Shown: positions 55,989-64,000 of the stretch, in pieces
Layout: the number at the start of each line of letters is the position of its first letter
Position numbering within the stretch: position 1 is the stretch's first letter
The notes under the pieces: model-generated
Told to the model about the DNA's origin: nothing
Databases searched by the model: none
What the model saw: only the letters and a program-made list of their open reading frames with translations
Program-made: the position numbers and the translations under genes
Assembly (NCBI RefSeq): GCF_000012965.1
Contig: NC_007575.1
Span: 1,736,001 to 1,800,000, forward strand
Source of the DNA: Sulfurimonas denitrificans DSM 1251
GTDB lineage: Bacteria; Campylobacterota; Campylobacteria; Campylobacterales; Sulfurimonadaceae
Reading direction: 5' to 3'
Length of the DNA stretch: 64,000 bases

Positions 55989-57188
55989 TTAGAGTAAAAA
56001 ATCATCATTTATTATTGTTCTCATAGCGCTTAGCATAACCACACCATCTCCTAAACTGCCATGACTATTATTGTAAATGTCCAAATAGAAAGTCTCATCT
56101 TCCTCATAATAACTATCTCCAATGATTTCAACAGGTATAAGGGCTTGAGTTTCATCTAGATATAATATAAGAGTTCCTTTTGTTGCTATATAATCTTCTC
56201 CAGCACGAGCACTTCCATCTCTTGTTGCATAATCAACACTTATTATTTCGCCAATGTCTGCACGGATTCCTAGATATTGAACTAAAAAGTAAGTGGTGCT
56301 TACCTCTGAATCTGCACCTTCTTTTATGTTTTTTACGACATCTTGGGGTTTTGTGGGAGCATCTAGATAACTTGTTCTGATAGTTTTATCTATCCACTCT
56401 TGATAATAACTTATACGCTGCCAAGATGCAACCTCACCAAAACTTGAGTCAAGAGAGCTATTTATATCAGGGCTTATACCATTAACATCTATGGTTGCAA
56501 CAAAAGTTGCGACTCCTGCTAGTTTATTATCTATAAAAGCAGGTCCACCACTATCTCCAGATGCTATTAATCCCTCCATTGTTCCTAATCCTGCATTGGC
56601 ATTTCCCATTATCATACCTATGGCATCATGCTCAGCATAGCCATCATCAAAGTCAGCGGCTAGTTGTGAGCCTGCTAAGGGCGACCAGCTTAAGTTTGTT
56701 TTTGCTTTTATATCGGCAAAATCTGCATCAAAAGTGTTCTGAGTCTTGAGTTTTAAAATCTGATTTGTATCTCTCTCATCCACGCCAGTAGCTCCGTTTC
56801 CATGTATGCCATATCCAGCCATTGTAAACGTTTTTCCTATCTCATCACTCTGCCTATAAAGTGTATATCGTTGAGCATCTACAAGTGCAGATTGCGAAAG
56901 TTTAACAATCGCCAAATCTCCGTTTGCACTAGTTGGGTCATATTTTTCATACTTTGTGTACGAAGCATCATAAGTAACGGTTCCTAAAGATGTCTCAAGC
57001 CGCACCGTTGTATCTGAGGGAGCTAATGAATTAAAAAGATGAGCTGATGTTAAAATAGAGACTCCATCATAAAGGAGAGTGCCTGTTGCAAAATACCCAC
57101 CATAAGATACTCTTACTACTCCATTGTAAAAATCATTTTTGTATGTTTTGTACCTTGAATCAAGATAATTGTTGAGATAGGTAGTCAT
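55989..57188 (-). CDS. Trypsin-like serine protease with Calx-beta domain
   Basis: A 399-residue protein. The catalytic residues are His in SILTSAHLFN, Asp in ANGDLAIVKL and Ser in ASGDSGGPAFIDNKLAG. Residues ~290-395 form a Calx-beta domain (ISVDYATRDGSARAGEDYIATKGTL, then YYEEDETFYLDIYN), a calcium-binding adhesion-type module. There is no N-terminal signal peptide, and the C-terminus ends NDDFLL, like type I secretion substrates. Export by the nearby Sap-like system is a reasonable guess. Confidence 0.85.
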   Translation of the reverse strand: MTTYLNNYLDSRYKTYKNDFYNGVVRVSYGGYFATGTLLYDGVSILTSAHLFNSLAPSDTTVRLETSLGTVTYDASYTKYEKYDPTSANGDLAIVKLSQSALVDAQRYTLYRQSDEIGKTFTMAGYGIHGNGATGVDERDTNQILKLKTQNTFDADFADIKAKTNLSWSPLAGSQLAADFDDGYAEHDAIGMIMGNANAGLGTMEGLIASGDSGGPAFIDNKLAGVATFVATIDVNGISPDINSSLDSSFGEVASWQRISYYQEWIDKTIRTSYLDAPTKPQDVVKNIKEGADSEVSTTYFLVQYLGIRADIGEIISVDYATRDGSARAGEDYIATKGTLILYLDETQALIPVEIIGDSYYEEDETFYLDIYNNSHGSLGDGVVMLSAMRTIINDDFLL

Positions 57189-57317
57189 ATTGCGTTATAA
57201 AATCCTCAACATGTAAATATTTTCATAGACAATTATATACAAAACCTATTTATAAAGCTATTGAACATTCGTTATGCTCTTATATCCAACATGTTTTTTG
57301 GGTAACTCTTTATTAGG

Positions 57318-57323
57318 TATAAT
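57318..57323 (+). promoter_or_regulatory. -10 box of the lysine-rich protein
   Basis: TATAAT 67 bases before the ATG at 57390. Confidence 0.4.
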
Positions 57324-57389
57324 GTATCATAAGCTTGATAAAGAGCATAAATCTTTAAATTGAGTTTAATACAACATGAGGAGTCAAAA

Positions 57390-57587
57390 ATGGCTAAAGA
57401 GTTATCAAAAAAAGATATAAAAAAGGTTGTTGCAAAGGCAACAAAGAAGGCTATGAAAAAAAAGATTCTTAAGAAAAAAGATGCAAAATCTGTGATTAAA
57501 AGCATTACAAGAAGTCTTAAGAAGGAGCATCTTGCTAACAAAAAAGCCGCAAAGAAATTTGTAAAAAAAATTTTAAAAAGAGAATAG
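57390..57587 (+). CDS. Small lysine- and alanine-rich protein
   Basis: A 65-residue, very basic protein (roughly 40 percent lysine) starting MAKELSKKDIKKVV. The ATG has a GAGG site upstream and its own -10 box. It is fully helical in prediction and resembles the tails of histone H1-like or nucleoid-binding proteins by composition only. Function unknown. Confidence 0.6.
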   Translation: MAKELSKKDIKKVVAKATKKAMKKKILKKKDAKSVIKSITRSLKKEHLANKKAAKKFVKKILKRE

Positions 57588-57667
57588 CGCTAGCTTTTTA
57601 ATTTTTCTATGTTATTGACCTCTGGAGATTTTTTTCTCCATATGGTCATAAAAATACGACTTTGAAA

Positions 57668-58180
57668 TTAAGATACAATTTTTGATATTGTAGATGGAGT
57701 TACCTGCAAAAACTTCGCTATTTCGCTTTTTGTATGCCCGTACTCATAAGCTTTTTTAATTCTCTCATCTCTATTTACATCTCTGTCTTGTTCGAAAAAA
57801 GTTTCAAGCCTTTTTTTGAGTACCTTTAATTTGTCATCCCTTAGTATGACTTTTGGCGAGTCATATACTATATCTATGGCATCTACATGTAAGGGTGTTT
57901 CAATGTACTCAATATACTCTTATAATGTCATTTCAAATATCATAGAGTCATTTAGCAATTCATAGTAAGTATGTTTATATTTTCGTTCAAAAAAAGATTG
58001 AAATTTATAGTGCTCTATTTTTTTTACCATATTTGCTTTGATAGGATTTCTCTCAATATATTTTGTTACTATCCAAAAATGCGCATCGTCATATAAAGGA
58101 TAAGATTTATATCTACCTTGCCAAAGATGTCCTGATCTTTTATATTTTTTATTAAAGTATTTCGCATATTTATCTGGAAT
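57668..58180 (-). pseudogene. REP-associated Y1 transposase, decayed
   Basis: On the minus strand, KYAKYFNKKYKRSGHLWQGRYKS and FWIVTKYIERNPIKANMV match the C-terminal half of a Y1 (TnpA_REP) transposase; a C-terminal helix-turn-helix (RIKKAYEYGHTKSEIAKFLQ) closes it. The N-terminal half with the HUH motif is missing, and there is an in-frame TAA at 57922-57920. An IS982-like element lies next to the break. Confidence 0.75.
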
Positions 58181-58227
58181 GTCCCCTATAAACTAGACAA
58201 TATTTAATTCAGTAATTAAGATAAAAT

Positions 58228-59145
58228 AACTCAAATTGATAGTTGCTTTTCATCATCAGACAACTTTAAAAAGCAGTCCATTGAGTAAGCAGTAATAAAC
58301 AATTTGAGTTTAGTCAAAAAGCCATCTATCGAAGTGGCTTTAATAACATTGCCAAATCTACCAGTAATGATAGAAAACACAGTTTCAACTTTTTTTCTAA
58401 GTCTGCGTTTGATAAAACAATCTTTATCTTCACCCATATTTGAGCGTTGAATAGCATTGAGATTGACACCAAATTTTGTTAAAAATGTTGCTAGCTTTTT
58501 AGACACATATCCCTTATCTCCAATGACAGATGAATTGGCTTTCATCGCTGGCAAATATCTTTTTGCAGCAGTTGCATCATGTTCATTGGCGTAAGAGATA
58601 TAGCAGTGTAGTGGTTCTTTATTCGTTGTTACTACCATATGAACTTTAAAGCCGTAAAAGAATCTTTTCTTTGAAGCGTTATAGCCTTTCATATCTTTAT
58701 GATTGTAGATATTACAAGTTGATGAACGCTCTATTTTACAAACTTCTACTGGAAATGAATCTACGGAGTAAATGGTACTTTTTGCAGTTTTATAAAACAC
58801 TTCACTCAAAAGTTGAAAAGCATAATCTATTGCATTGTGTAAATTATTGAGTCTCCTAATAAAACGACTGTAATCTATTGGATAAGATGGTTTCATACTC
58901 ATAAAAAATTGGTGGGCACTGTAGTAATTTCCATGAAAGTATCTCACTGCCATATATCCTATTGTTAATATCTCTGCATTACAAATTTTCGCACGAACAT
59001 CATCTTTTACATTTATTGCTTTTAATATATCATCTACTAAACAAAATATTGTTATTATGTTCTCTTCCATAAGAATCCCTCTGCCACGAGTTTTTCTTAT
59101 GGTTCTAGCAATTTACAATCCTCTTTTTAACTAGCAATTTGAGTT
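58228..59145. mobile_element. IS982-like insertion sequence
   Basis: About 918 bases bounded by imperfect inverted repeats: AACTCAAATTGATAGTT at 58228-58244 and its complement with one mismatch at 59129-59145. It encloses one full transposase gene. No target duplication is evident in the flanks, so the exact limits are provisional. Confidence 0.65.
58231..59070 (-). CDS. IS982-family transposase
   Basis: A 279-residue transposase: ILTIGYMAVRYFHGNYYSAHQFF, YSRFIRRLNNLHNAI, the first catalytic Asp in YSVDSFPVEVCKI, a second in NEHDATAAKRYLP/VIGDKGYVSKKL, and the region KRRLRKKVETVFSIITGRFGNVIKATS with the final Glu. The catalytic pattern and length are normal for IS982, so it may still be active. 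Its stop codon lies inside the left inverted repeat. Confidence 0.85.
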   Translation of the reverse strand: MEENIITIFCLVDDILKAINVKDDVRAKICNAEILTIGYMAVRYFHGNYYSAHQFFMSMKPSYPIDYSRFIRRLNNLHNAIDYAFQLLSEVFYKTAKSTIYSVDSFPVEVCKIERSSTCNIYNHKDMKGYNASKKRFFYGFKVHMVVTTNKEPLHCYISYANEHDATAAKRYLPAMKANSSVIGDKGYVSKKLATFLTKFGVNLNAIQRSNMGEDKDCFIKRRLRKKVETVFSIITGRFGNVIKATSIDGFLTKLKLFITAYSMDCFLKLSDDEKQLSI

Positions 59146-59187
59146 AGAATATTATACAATTACAATATATAAACAAAAGGACATAAA

Positions 59188-59511
59188 ATGTCAGCAACTA
59201 TTGAAGAAAAAATAAAAATAGCACAAGACAAACACGAAGCATATTTAAAGAGCATAGATGGGATGTCTCCAAAACAAAAAACGATTAGAAAACTGTTAGC
59301 TCCGTTTGGAATTTTATTCCTTGTTGCAATTGTGGTAGCATTTTTAGGGAAAAATTCAATGCCTTTAGCAATAGGTTTTTTATTAATTGTTGGTATTGGT
59401 ATGATTTATAGCGGCATCAAAAAAGAAGAAAATAAATTTATAAAAGTCTATTTTGTCATACTTGGTAGTATGTTTTCTATTCCAGCAGCAGCAAATATTT
59501 TTGGATTTTAA
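59188..59511 (+). CDS. Hypothetical small membrane protein
   Basis: A 107-residue protein. A charged N-terminus (MSATIEEKIKIAQDKHEAYLKS) is followed by three hydrophobic segments near residues 37-55, 57-74 and 84-104. It has AAAGGACA before the ATG. No known family is recognised; it might be a cargo gene of an island. Confidence 0.55.
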   Translation: MSATIEEKIKIAQDKHEAYLKSIDGMSPKQKTIRKLLAPFGILFLVAIVVAFLGKNSMPLAIGFLLIVGIGMIYSGIKKEENKFIKVYFVILGSMFSIPAAANIFGF

Positions 59512-59526
59512 AATCACTATGAGAGC

Positions 59527-60060
59527 CTAGACTCTCATAGAATGTTTCTCATTCACGCTTTGCAATGTTTCTCCAACACTATCGCTAACGCTATGAACTT
59601 TCTCATATATCAACTCATACATAAACCCAGGCATCTTCCAAATCATCTGAACAACAAGTGTTAACTTTAACATTGTAAATGCAAACTTTGTAACTCCAAA
59701 GAAAATATATTTCTTAAAAAAGAAACTAAGCATAGTTCCAATAACGACTATGTTGTTTGCGAGTTCGCCCGACAAACTAGCTCCGCTAAACACATACCCC
59801 CAACTCGCATTCTCAATCATATCCATTGATTTAAAAAACGACTCAACAAATATCAATTCCAAACTACTCACCAAATTCAAGCTATACATAGCCAAAAATA
59901 TACAAACAACAATCAATATCGTCTTAAACGCTACCGCAAAAATCTTAGCCATCGCAGTCGCAACTCTATCTTCTTGATTTTTCGCAAAAGCGTAAATCAG
60001 TAAAAACATACTTGCAACAAAAGCAAAAAGTTTCTCGATAAATAAAAGTGTGAACACCAA
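59527..60060 (-). pseudogene. Polytopic membrane protein, N-terminally truncated
   Basis: A 177-residue open frame with three or four membrane helices, ending MPGFMYELIYEKVHSVSDSVGETL. It has no ribosome binding site and begins at an internal-looking TTG just after a GGGGTGTCAG element (60074-60098), so its 5' part is probably lost. The style resembles late segments of conjugation-type membrane proteins (TrbL/TraG-like), but this is only a suspicion. Confidence 0.45.
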
Positions 60061-60073
60061 AATAGAGCCTATG

Positions 60074-60098
60074 CAAAAAGGTGCCTGACACCCCTTTT
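60074..60098 (-). repeat. GGGGTGTCAG element at the truncated membrane gene
   Basis: On the minus strand it reads AAAAGGGGTGTCAG followed by GCACCTTTTTG. The same pattern with three extra bases occurs at the integrase break (42548 on the plus strand). Confidence 0.65.
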
Positions 60099-60114
60099 GT
60101 GTCGTGTGGGAATG

Positions 60115-60144
60115 AAAAAAGCCCCACTCCGAAGAATGAGGCTT
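60115..60144 (-). terminator. Strong terminator of the S-layer-like gene
   Basis: On the minus strand an 11 bp stem (with two G-U pairs) carries a TTCG tetraloop and is followed by six T residues. It lies 90 bases after the stop codon of the S-layer-like frame. Confidence 0.85.
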
Positions 60145-60233
60145 TAAGTTTCTCCTTTAGACTTTTAAGGGTCTTTGGGAGAGGTTTTAAACTTTACTTT
60201 TGAGGGTAGAGTTTAAAGGGCTATACCCTTTTA

Positions 60234-63200
60234 TTAGAATAGTTGGATAGTATCTGCTGTATCGTTAAATGTTGCAGTACTTAAATCTATAAGACCTGTT
60301 AATTTAACAATAACATCTTGATTTTCTGTAAATACAGTTGTATCTGTTTTATCCATAACAAGGTATGTATTTCCATCAAATTGGAACCATGCAATATCAT
60401 TAGCACCAATTAAGTTAATTGCTTCATTTGCATAGTCTTGGAATACTGCAGTACTACCAAGTTCAACAGCAGAGCTTGCGAATGAATCCGCACCAGTAAA
60501 TTTGATGTAATCACCAGCAGTTGCATCTGTAATTGTCATATAGCTGTTAACATTTGATGAAACTGTATCAGCAACAAATATATCATTACCTGCCCCACCA
60601 GTTAATGTTACAAGTTCTGTACCTGTTAAAGTATCATTTCCTTCGCCACCGATTAGAACATCTCCAGATTTAGATGTAGTTAACACATCATTTCCTGAAC
60701 CACCAGTGATTGTTTCAGCTACTGTACCGTTTGTAGTTGCTGTCAATGCAGCAGTCATACTTGAAGCATTAAGTGAAGTTAACGCAACATTATCTGTATT
60801 TGTAAGCGTTAATGCAGCATTACCTGAGATAGTCATAGTTTTAACTGCAGCATCACTTAAAGTCATAGTATATGCAGGCACATTTGAATCAGTTGAAGCT
60901 GTGTTTGTATCTGCAGTAGTGATATGAATTGTTTCAACACCAGCTACACTTACCGTACCCATAGCAACAGTACCATTTGTATTTGTACTTAATAAAATAT
61001 TAAAAATATCTGCAGTTGTACTTGTAGCGTCATCCATAGTTACAACAACACCTGAACCAGCTGCTGTTAGCTCTAAAGTACCATTATTAGCCATGTTATC
61101 AAGAGTTAATGCAGTCGTAGCTGAACCATCAACAGTTGTTGTAATTGAACCAAAAGCAACACCAGTCGTATCAGTATCAACAGCTGTTGTAGCAGCTTCA
61201 TTAACACCAGCATCATATGTTACGGTTACTGTGTCAGTAGTGCTGTTATATGCAACAGATGCAATTGTTGTACTTGAATAATCTGCAGCAGTAATTAATG
61301 CACCAACTTGATCAGCTGTAAGATCAGCAGCAACAGCAACATTCACACCTTCAATAGCGATATTACCAGTGTTTGAATCGTACGCTACAGCATTATCTAA
61401 CACTGCACCAAAAACGATTCCAGTATTTCCATTATCATCATTGATTACAGCAGCAGCTTGGTCACCTGCAGCAGTAGTATAAGTAATACGAACTATACCA
61501 CCTAAATATGTAACAGAACTTATATTAGCATTTCCAGAATAATCTTCAGCAGCAATTAATGCACCAACTTGATCAGCTGTTAATGCTCCACCAATTGCAA
61601 CATTTACGCCAGCAACTACAGCTGTACCGGCACCTGTTGAACCTGTAGTAGTAAATGTTTGAACTTCAGCTACTTCAGCATCTGTTCCATGAGTGATTGT
61701 AAATGTTTGAATTTCTGCACCAGCTGCAGAGTTTGCACTTACTACATAACTCATATCATCCATATTAGCTAAGTCAACTGTACCAGTTGTTGTGTTCGCA
61801 CCTAAGCTTAACTTTTCAAATCCTGTGATTTTAGTTTCAAAAACTGTAGTACTACTTGCAGTAATCGCATCAGCAGACGCCATAACTAATGTATCTGTTC
61901 CACTGCCAGCAATCATTTCGGTTGTTAATGATGTAGTACCTGTTGCAAGAGTTAATGAGTTATTTCCAGCACCTAAGTTGATAGCTTTGTTAACTGTAGT
62001 ACTATCCAAAGTTACATTATCAACACCAGCTCCACCAGTATATGTTGCAGTATCACCACCGATTGTGATTGTAGTTGTACCAGTTGTAGCAGATGTGTTT
62101 ACAGATGTAAGCGTATCTGCCTCATCTCCATCCATAGTTAAACTAGCAGAACCAGAAACTGTTAATGTAGTAAGTGCAGTCAAAGTTGCGCCTGTTAAAT
62201 CAAGTGCATTTGTTCCAGCTACAGTTAATGTAGTTGCTGCAGCAGCATCTAAATCAATATCAGAATCTGCATTCGCTGTAGTGATGTTAATTGTAGTATA
62301 TGTACCAGAATTATCATCAACAACTGAACCTGCTGTTACATTATCAACAGTAAGAGCTAAAGTTGTAGCTGTAGCATTTGTTATTGTAAGGTCTTGAGCA
62401 CTATTTGCAATGCTTAATGTTGTTAATGCATCAGAAGTAATTGTAGATGATGCACCATATCCATCAAGAGTTACAGTTGCAATTGTGTCTGTAGTAGTAG
62501 CACCATCAGCAATAACAACAGCACCACCAACGATACCAGCAACACCAGTTACTGCAGTAGTTGCACTTGAACCATTCACAACAGTTACAGCAGCTGTACC
62601 AGTACCAGTATTTGCTATATTAGTTCCATCATTTGCTTTAACAACGCTTGTAAATACAACAGTATTACTGCTTGTACCACTCACGGCACCTGTTGTATAG
62701 TCTGAACTTAATGCACCTGTATAGACACCTTTAGTTGCTGCACCATGAGTAGCACCAGCTGCTAAATTTTCGAATATTGTTGCAGCTTCAGTTGCAGTCA
62801 TAGCCGCAGAAGCAGTAAAAGTTAAACCATCAAGGATAACTGTTTGACCAATAGTTAATGCACTGAAAACAACTGTTGCAGTCTCGTTAGCACCAGCAAC
62901 AGCATCAACAGCATCAACAGCAGTAACAGCAGCGTCTTGGTTTACAGTTACAGTTGTTGTGTTATTACCACCAGTTACTGTAACATCACTTTGAGTTCTT
63001 GTACCAGAACCATTTGCAGGCATTGCAGATACAGCAGAAGTAGATGAAAATGCAGTTTGATTTACAGTAACAGTTGTACCGCCATCAATTGTAATTGCAC
63101 CAAGAACATTAGCTCCATCATTAGCTGCATCATCAGCAGTAGCATCATATGCTGTACCTGTTGAAGTTACACTTATTGCACCTGTAGGAATTGGGTTTGC

Positions 63201-63380
63201 CGCACCTGCTGATTGACCAATATCAATAGTACCCGTCGTAGCCTTTGCAGCAGTAACAGTTACATCTGTTCCGCCATCAATTGCTATGTCACCAGTAGTT
63301 TGATTTGTATCTGTTACAGTGATTGCACCAACAGCACCTGTCGTAGCACCAATAGTAATATCTTTAGTTAACGTTCCAGT
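60234..63380 (-). CDS. S-layer/RTX-like type I secretion substrate, lacking a start codon (possible silent cassette)
   Basis: The open frame spans 1048 codons, bounded by TAA at 63383-63381. The first ATG (63023) has no ribosome binding site, and 119 further in-frame codons above it have the same composition, so the 5' end is missing. The protein is Thr/Ala/Val/Asp/Gly-rich, free of Cys and very poor in Lys, with beta-strand repeats (two 87-residue units near 61,200-61,720) and RTX nonapeptides such as GGSGNDVL, GGEGNDTL and GGAGNDIF near the C-terminus. It ends DTIQLF. S-layer and RTX proteins of this kind use SapDEF-type export. Confidence 0.8.
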   Translation of the reverse strand, partial: TGTLTKDITIGATTGAVGAITVTDTNQTTGDIAIDGGTDVTVTAAKATTGTIDIGQSAGAANPIPTGAISVTSTGTAYDATADDAANDGANVLGAITIDGGTTVTVNQTAFSSTSAVSAMPANGSGTRTQSDVTVTGGNNTTTVTVNQDAAVTAVDAVDAVAGANETATVVFSALTIGQTVILDGLTFTASAAMTATEAATIFENLAAGATHGAATKGVYTGALSSDYTTGAVSGTSSNTVVFTSVVKANDGTNIANTGTGTAAVTVVNGSSATTAVTGVAGIVGGAVVIADGATTTDTIATVTLDGYGASSTITSDALTTLSIANSAQDLTITNATATTLALTVDNVTAGSVVDDNSGTYTTINITTANADSDIDLDAAAATTLTVAGTNALDLTGATLTALTTLTVSGSASLTMDGDEADTLTSVNTSATTGTTTITIGGDTATYTGGAGVDNVTLDSTTVNKAINLGAGNNSLTLATGTTSLTTEMIAGSGTDTLVMASADAITASSTTVFETKITGFEKLSLGANTTTGTVDLANMDDMSYVVSANSAAGAEIQTFTITHGTDAEVAEVQTFTTTGSTGAGTAVVAGVNVAIGGALTADQVGALIAAEDYSGNANISSVTYLGGIVRITYTTAAGDQAAAVINDDNGNTGIVFGAVLDNAVAYDSNTGNIAIEGVNVAVAADLTADQVGALITAADYSSTTIASVAYNSTTDTVTVTYDAGVNEAATTAVDTDTTGVAFGSITTTVDGSATTALTLDNMANNGTLELTAAGSGVVVTMDDATSTTADIFNILLSTNTNGTVAMGTVSVAGVETIHITTADTNTASTDSNVPAYTMTLSDAAVKTMTISGNAALTLTNTDNVALTSLNASSMTAALTATTNGTVAETITGGSGNDVLTTSKSGDVLIGGEGNDTLTGTELVTLTGGAGNDIFVADTVSSNVNSYMTITDATAGDYIKFTGADSFASSAVELGSTAVFQDYANEAINLIGANDIAWFQFDGNTYLVMDKTDTTVFTENQDVIVKLTGLIDLSTATFNDTADTIQLF
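61201..61722 (-). repeat. Tandem pair of 261-base units in the S-layer-like frame
   Basis: Two copies with a 261-base period share GVNVA, LTADQVGALI, AxDYS and a TxTY-type strand (87 residues each). The DNA GCACCAACTTGATCAGCTGT occurs at 61300 and again at 61561. Limits are approximate. Confidence 0.7.
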
Positions 63381-63492
63381 TTACCCTACCCTAAAAATAG
63401 TCTATTTTACACCTTTTTACCCTCTATAAAGCCCTTAAATAAGGGAAAATGAAAGTTTCATATCTTCTTAGTGATTTTTAGCTCTAATTTCT

Positions 63493-63602
63493 TGCTGGCA
63501 CAGTGCTGGCAGAGATTGAATGTAAAAGTAGATGAATGGTACTTGATGAAGCTCTATATCAAGGGAAATTGCAGCTAGAATGTTGCTGGCATATTGCTGG
63601 CA
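63493..63602 (+). repeat. Two pairs of TGCTGGCA repeats
   Basis: TGCTGGCA occurs at 63493, 63504, 63584 and 63595. Within each pair the copies are 11 bases apart, one DNA turn, and the pairs are 91 bases apart. Spaced repeats like this are typical of recombinase arm sites or of protein-binding iterons. Confidence 0.75.
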
Positions 63603-63672
63603 GCAGGTTAAATTTTAAGCTAGTTATAATGTTTAGAATATGCTTTTTAAGAGAAAACATAAAGAACTATGG

Positions 63673-63678
63673 TATAAT
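63673..63678 (+). promoter_or_regulatory. -10 box of brnT (possibly leaderless)
   Basis: TATAAT ends six bases before the brnT ATG at 63685, with no ribosome binding site between them. Confidence 0.45.
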
Positions 63679-63684
63679 TTTGGT

Positions 63685-63948
63685 ATGAAATTTGAATATT
63701 ATAGCAACAAATCAGATATTAATAAAGAGAAGCATGGTATAGACTTTGAGAAAGCTAAAGTGTTATGGGAAGATGATAACCTTTTAGAAGTTCCTCTACC
63801 TTTTAAAGAGGAAGTACGCCATTTATGCATAGGTAAAATTTTGAATAAACATTATTCTGCTGTAATTACATATCGAAGTAAAGCTATTCGTATTATATCT
63901 GTTAGAAGATCGAGAAAAGAGGAGATAAACGGCTATGAAAACAGTTAA
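63685..63948 (+). CDS. brnT: BrnT family toxin (type II toxin-antitoxin)
   Basis: An 87-residue BrnT-type ribonuclease toxin: INKEKHGIDFEKAKVLWED near the N-terminus, then VITYRSKAIRIISVRRSRKEE at the C-terminus, both diagnostic. The ATG at 63685 (MKFEYYS) gives the usual length; an in-frame ATG at 63640 lies upstream of the -10 box. BrnA follows with a 14-base overlap, the standard toxin-first order. Confidence 0.88.
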   Translation: MKFEYYSNKSDINKEKHGIDFEKAKVLWEDDNLLEVPLPFKEEVRHLCIGKILNKHYSAVITYRSKAIRIISVRRSRKEEINGYENS

Positions 63949-64000
63949 AGAGTTTGATGAGCTATTTGATAGTGGTGAAGATATATCAGAGTTTGTTGAT
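63935..64000 (+). CDS. brnA: BrnA family antitoxin (N-terminal part, cut by window end)
   Basis: The visible 22 codons read MKTVKEFDELFDSGEDISEF, matching the conserved BrnA opening FDxxFDxGEDIS. The rest, including the DNA-binding ribbon-helix-helix, lies beyond the window. It overlaps brnT by 14 bases, as is usual for this pair. Confidence 0.82.
   Translation, partial: MKTVKEFDELFDSGEDISEFVD

Larger units (their letters stand above)
63384..63684. other. Non-coding gap upstream of the S-layer-like frame
   Basis: This AT-rich 300-base stretch has no credible gene. It contains TAAATAAGGGAAAATGAAAG-type sequence, the four TGCTGGCA repeats and the brnT -10 box. No promoter or start for the S-layer-like frame was found in it. 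Confidence 0.5.

Noticed and set aside
57630-57656. GGAGA/TCTCC hairpin after the lysine-rich gene as terminator
   Set aside because: The stem is short and its T tract is inside the loop, so termination is not convincing.
60706-62700. Long plus-strand frames opposite the S-layer-like gene
   Set aside because: They are Val/Ala-rich mirror images caused by the Thr/Ala/Val codon bias of the minus-strand frame, with no SD or family resemblance.
60234-63380. CRISPR-like or satellite array
   Set aside because: Repeats are protein-coding units with a 261-base period and divergence, without spacers.

Overview
This is AT-rich bacterial DNA from a Campylobacterota (Epsilonproteobacteria) chromosome. 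Gene content and protein style point to a Sulfurimonas-like sulfur oxidiser, though the species cannot be proved from the window. The signs are CetA/CetB-type split energy-taxis genes, a Psd-like gene overlapping ftsH, TatB-TatC followed by queA, group III truncated hemoglobin, frequent TATAATT -10 boxes and many 1-14 bp gene overlaps.

Bases 1-42,000 are mostly core genome. They hold: lysC (partial) and rppH; a CetB/CetA pair; hemW; tatB-tatC-queA facing dprA; rpsF-ssb-rpsR; serB; a MetF-like reductase and serS; a minus-strand block ftsH/psd-like, prmA, cheY, hisA, hisH; a lipid A acyltransferase; ruvB and panB; an HPt protein and trpA; tRNA-Arg; proB; a rimK cluster (retropepsin-like protease, ATP-grasp ligase, AstE-like deacylase, M42-like peptidase) running into MscS and CorA genes; a radical SAM/SPASM protein; a truncated hemoglobin; uvrB; DedA; and pckA.

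From 42,100 the window becomes accessory. A tRNA-Val with an unusual C33 is followed by a broken tyrosine-integrase gene and the tail of an IS3-type transposase. Then comes a nearly unbroken minus-strand block from 55,255 down to 42,824. It encodes SapC-, SapD-, SapE- and SapF-like proteins (S-layer type I secretion), then Gmd, an Rmd/Fcl-like reductase, two glycosyltransferases, an initiating sugar-phosphate transferase and an O-antigen ligase-like protein. This looks like one surface-layer export and glycan program. The SapC-like gene is fused in frame behind a REP-associated (Y1) transposase domain that has lost its HUH motif, and an internal start with a good Shine-Dalgarno could also make SapC alone.

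Downstream of tRNA-Thr lie a secreted-looking trypsin-like protease with a Calx-beta domain, a tiny lysine-rich protein, a decayed second Y1 transposase, an IS982-type element and a truncated membrane protein. A 3.1 kb S-layer/RTX-like reading frame follows; it has a strong terminator but no start codon or ribosome binding site. It may be a promoterless cassette analogous to the silent sapA copies of Campylobacter fetus. Upstream of it sit two pairs of TGCTGGCA repeats, then a BrnT/BrnA toxin-antitoxin pair cut by the window end.
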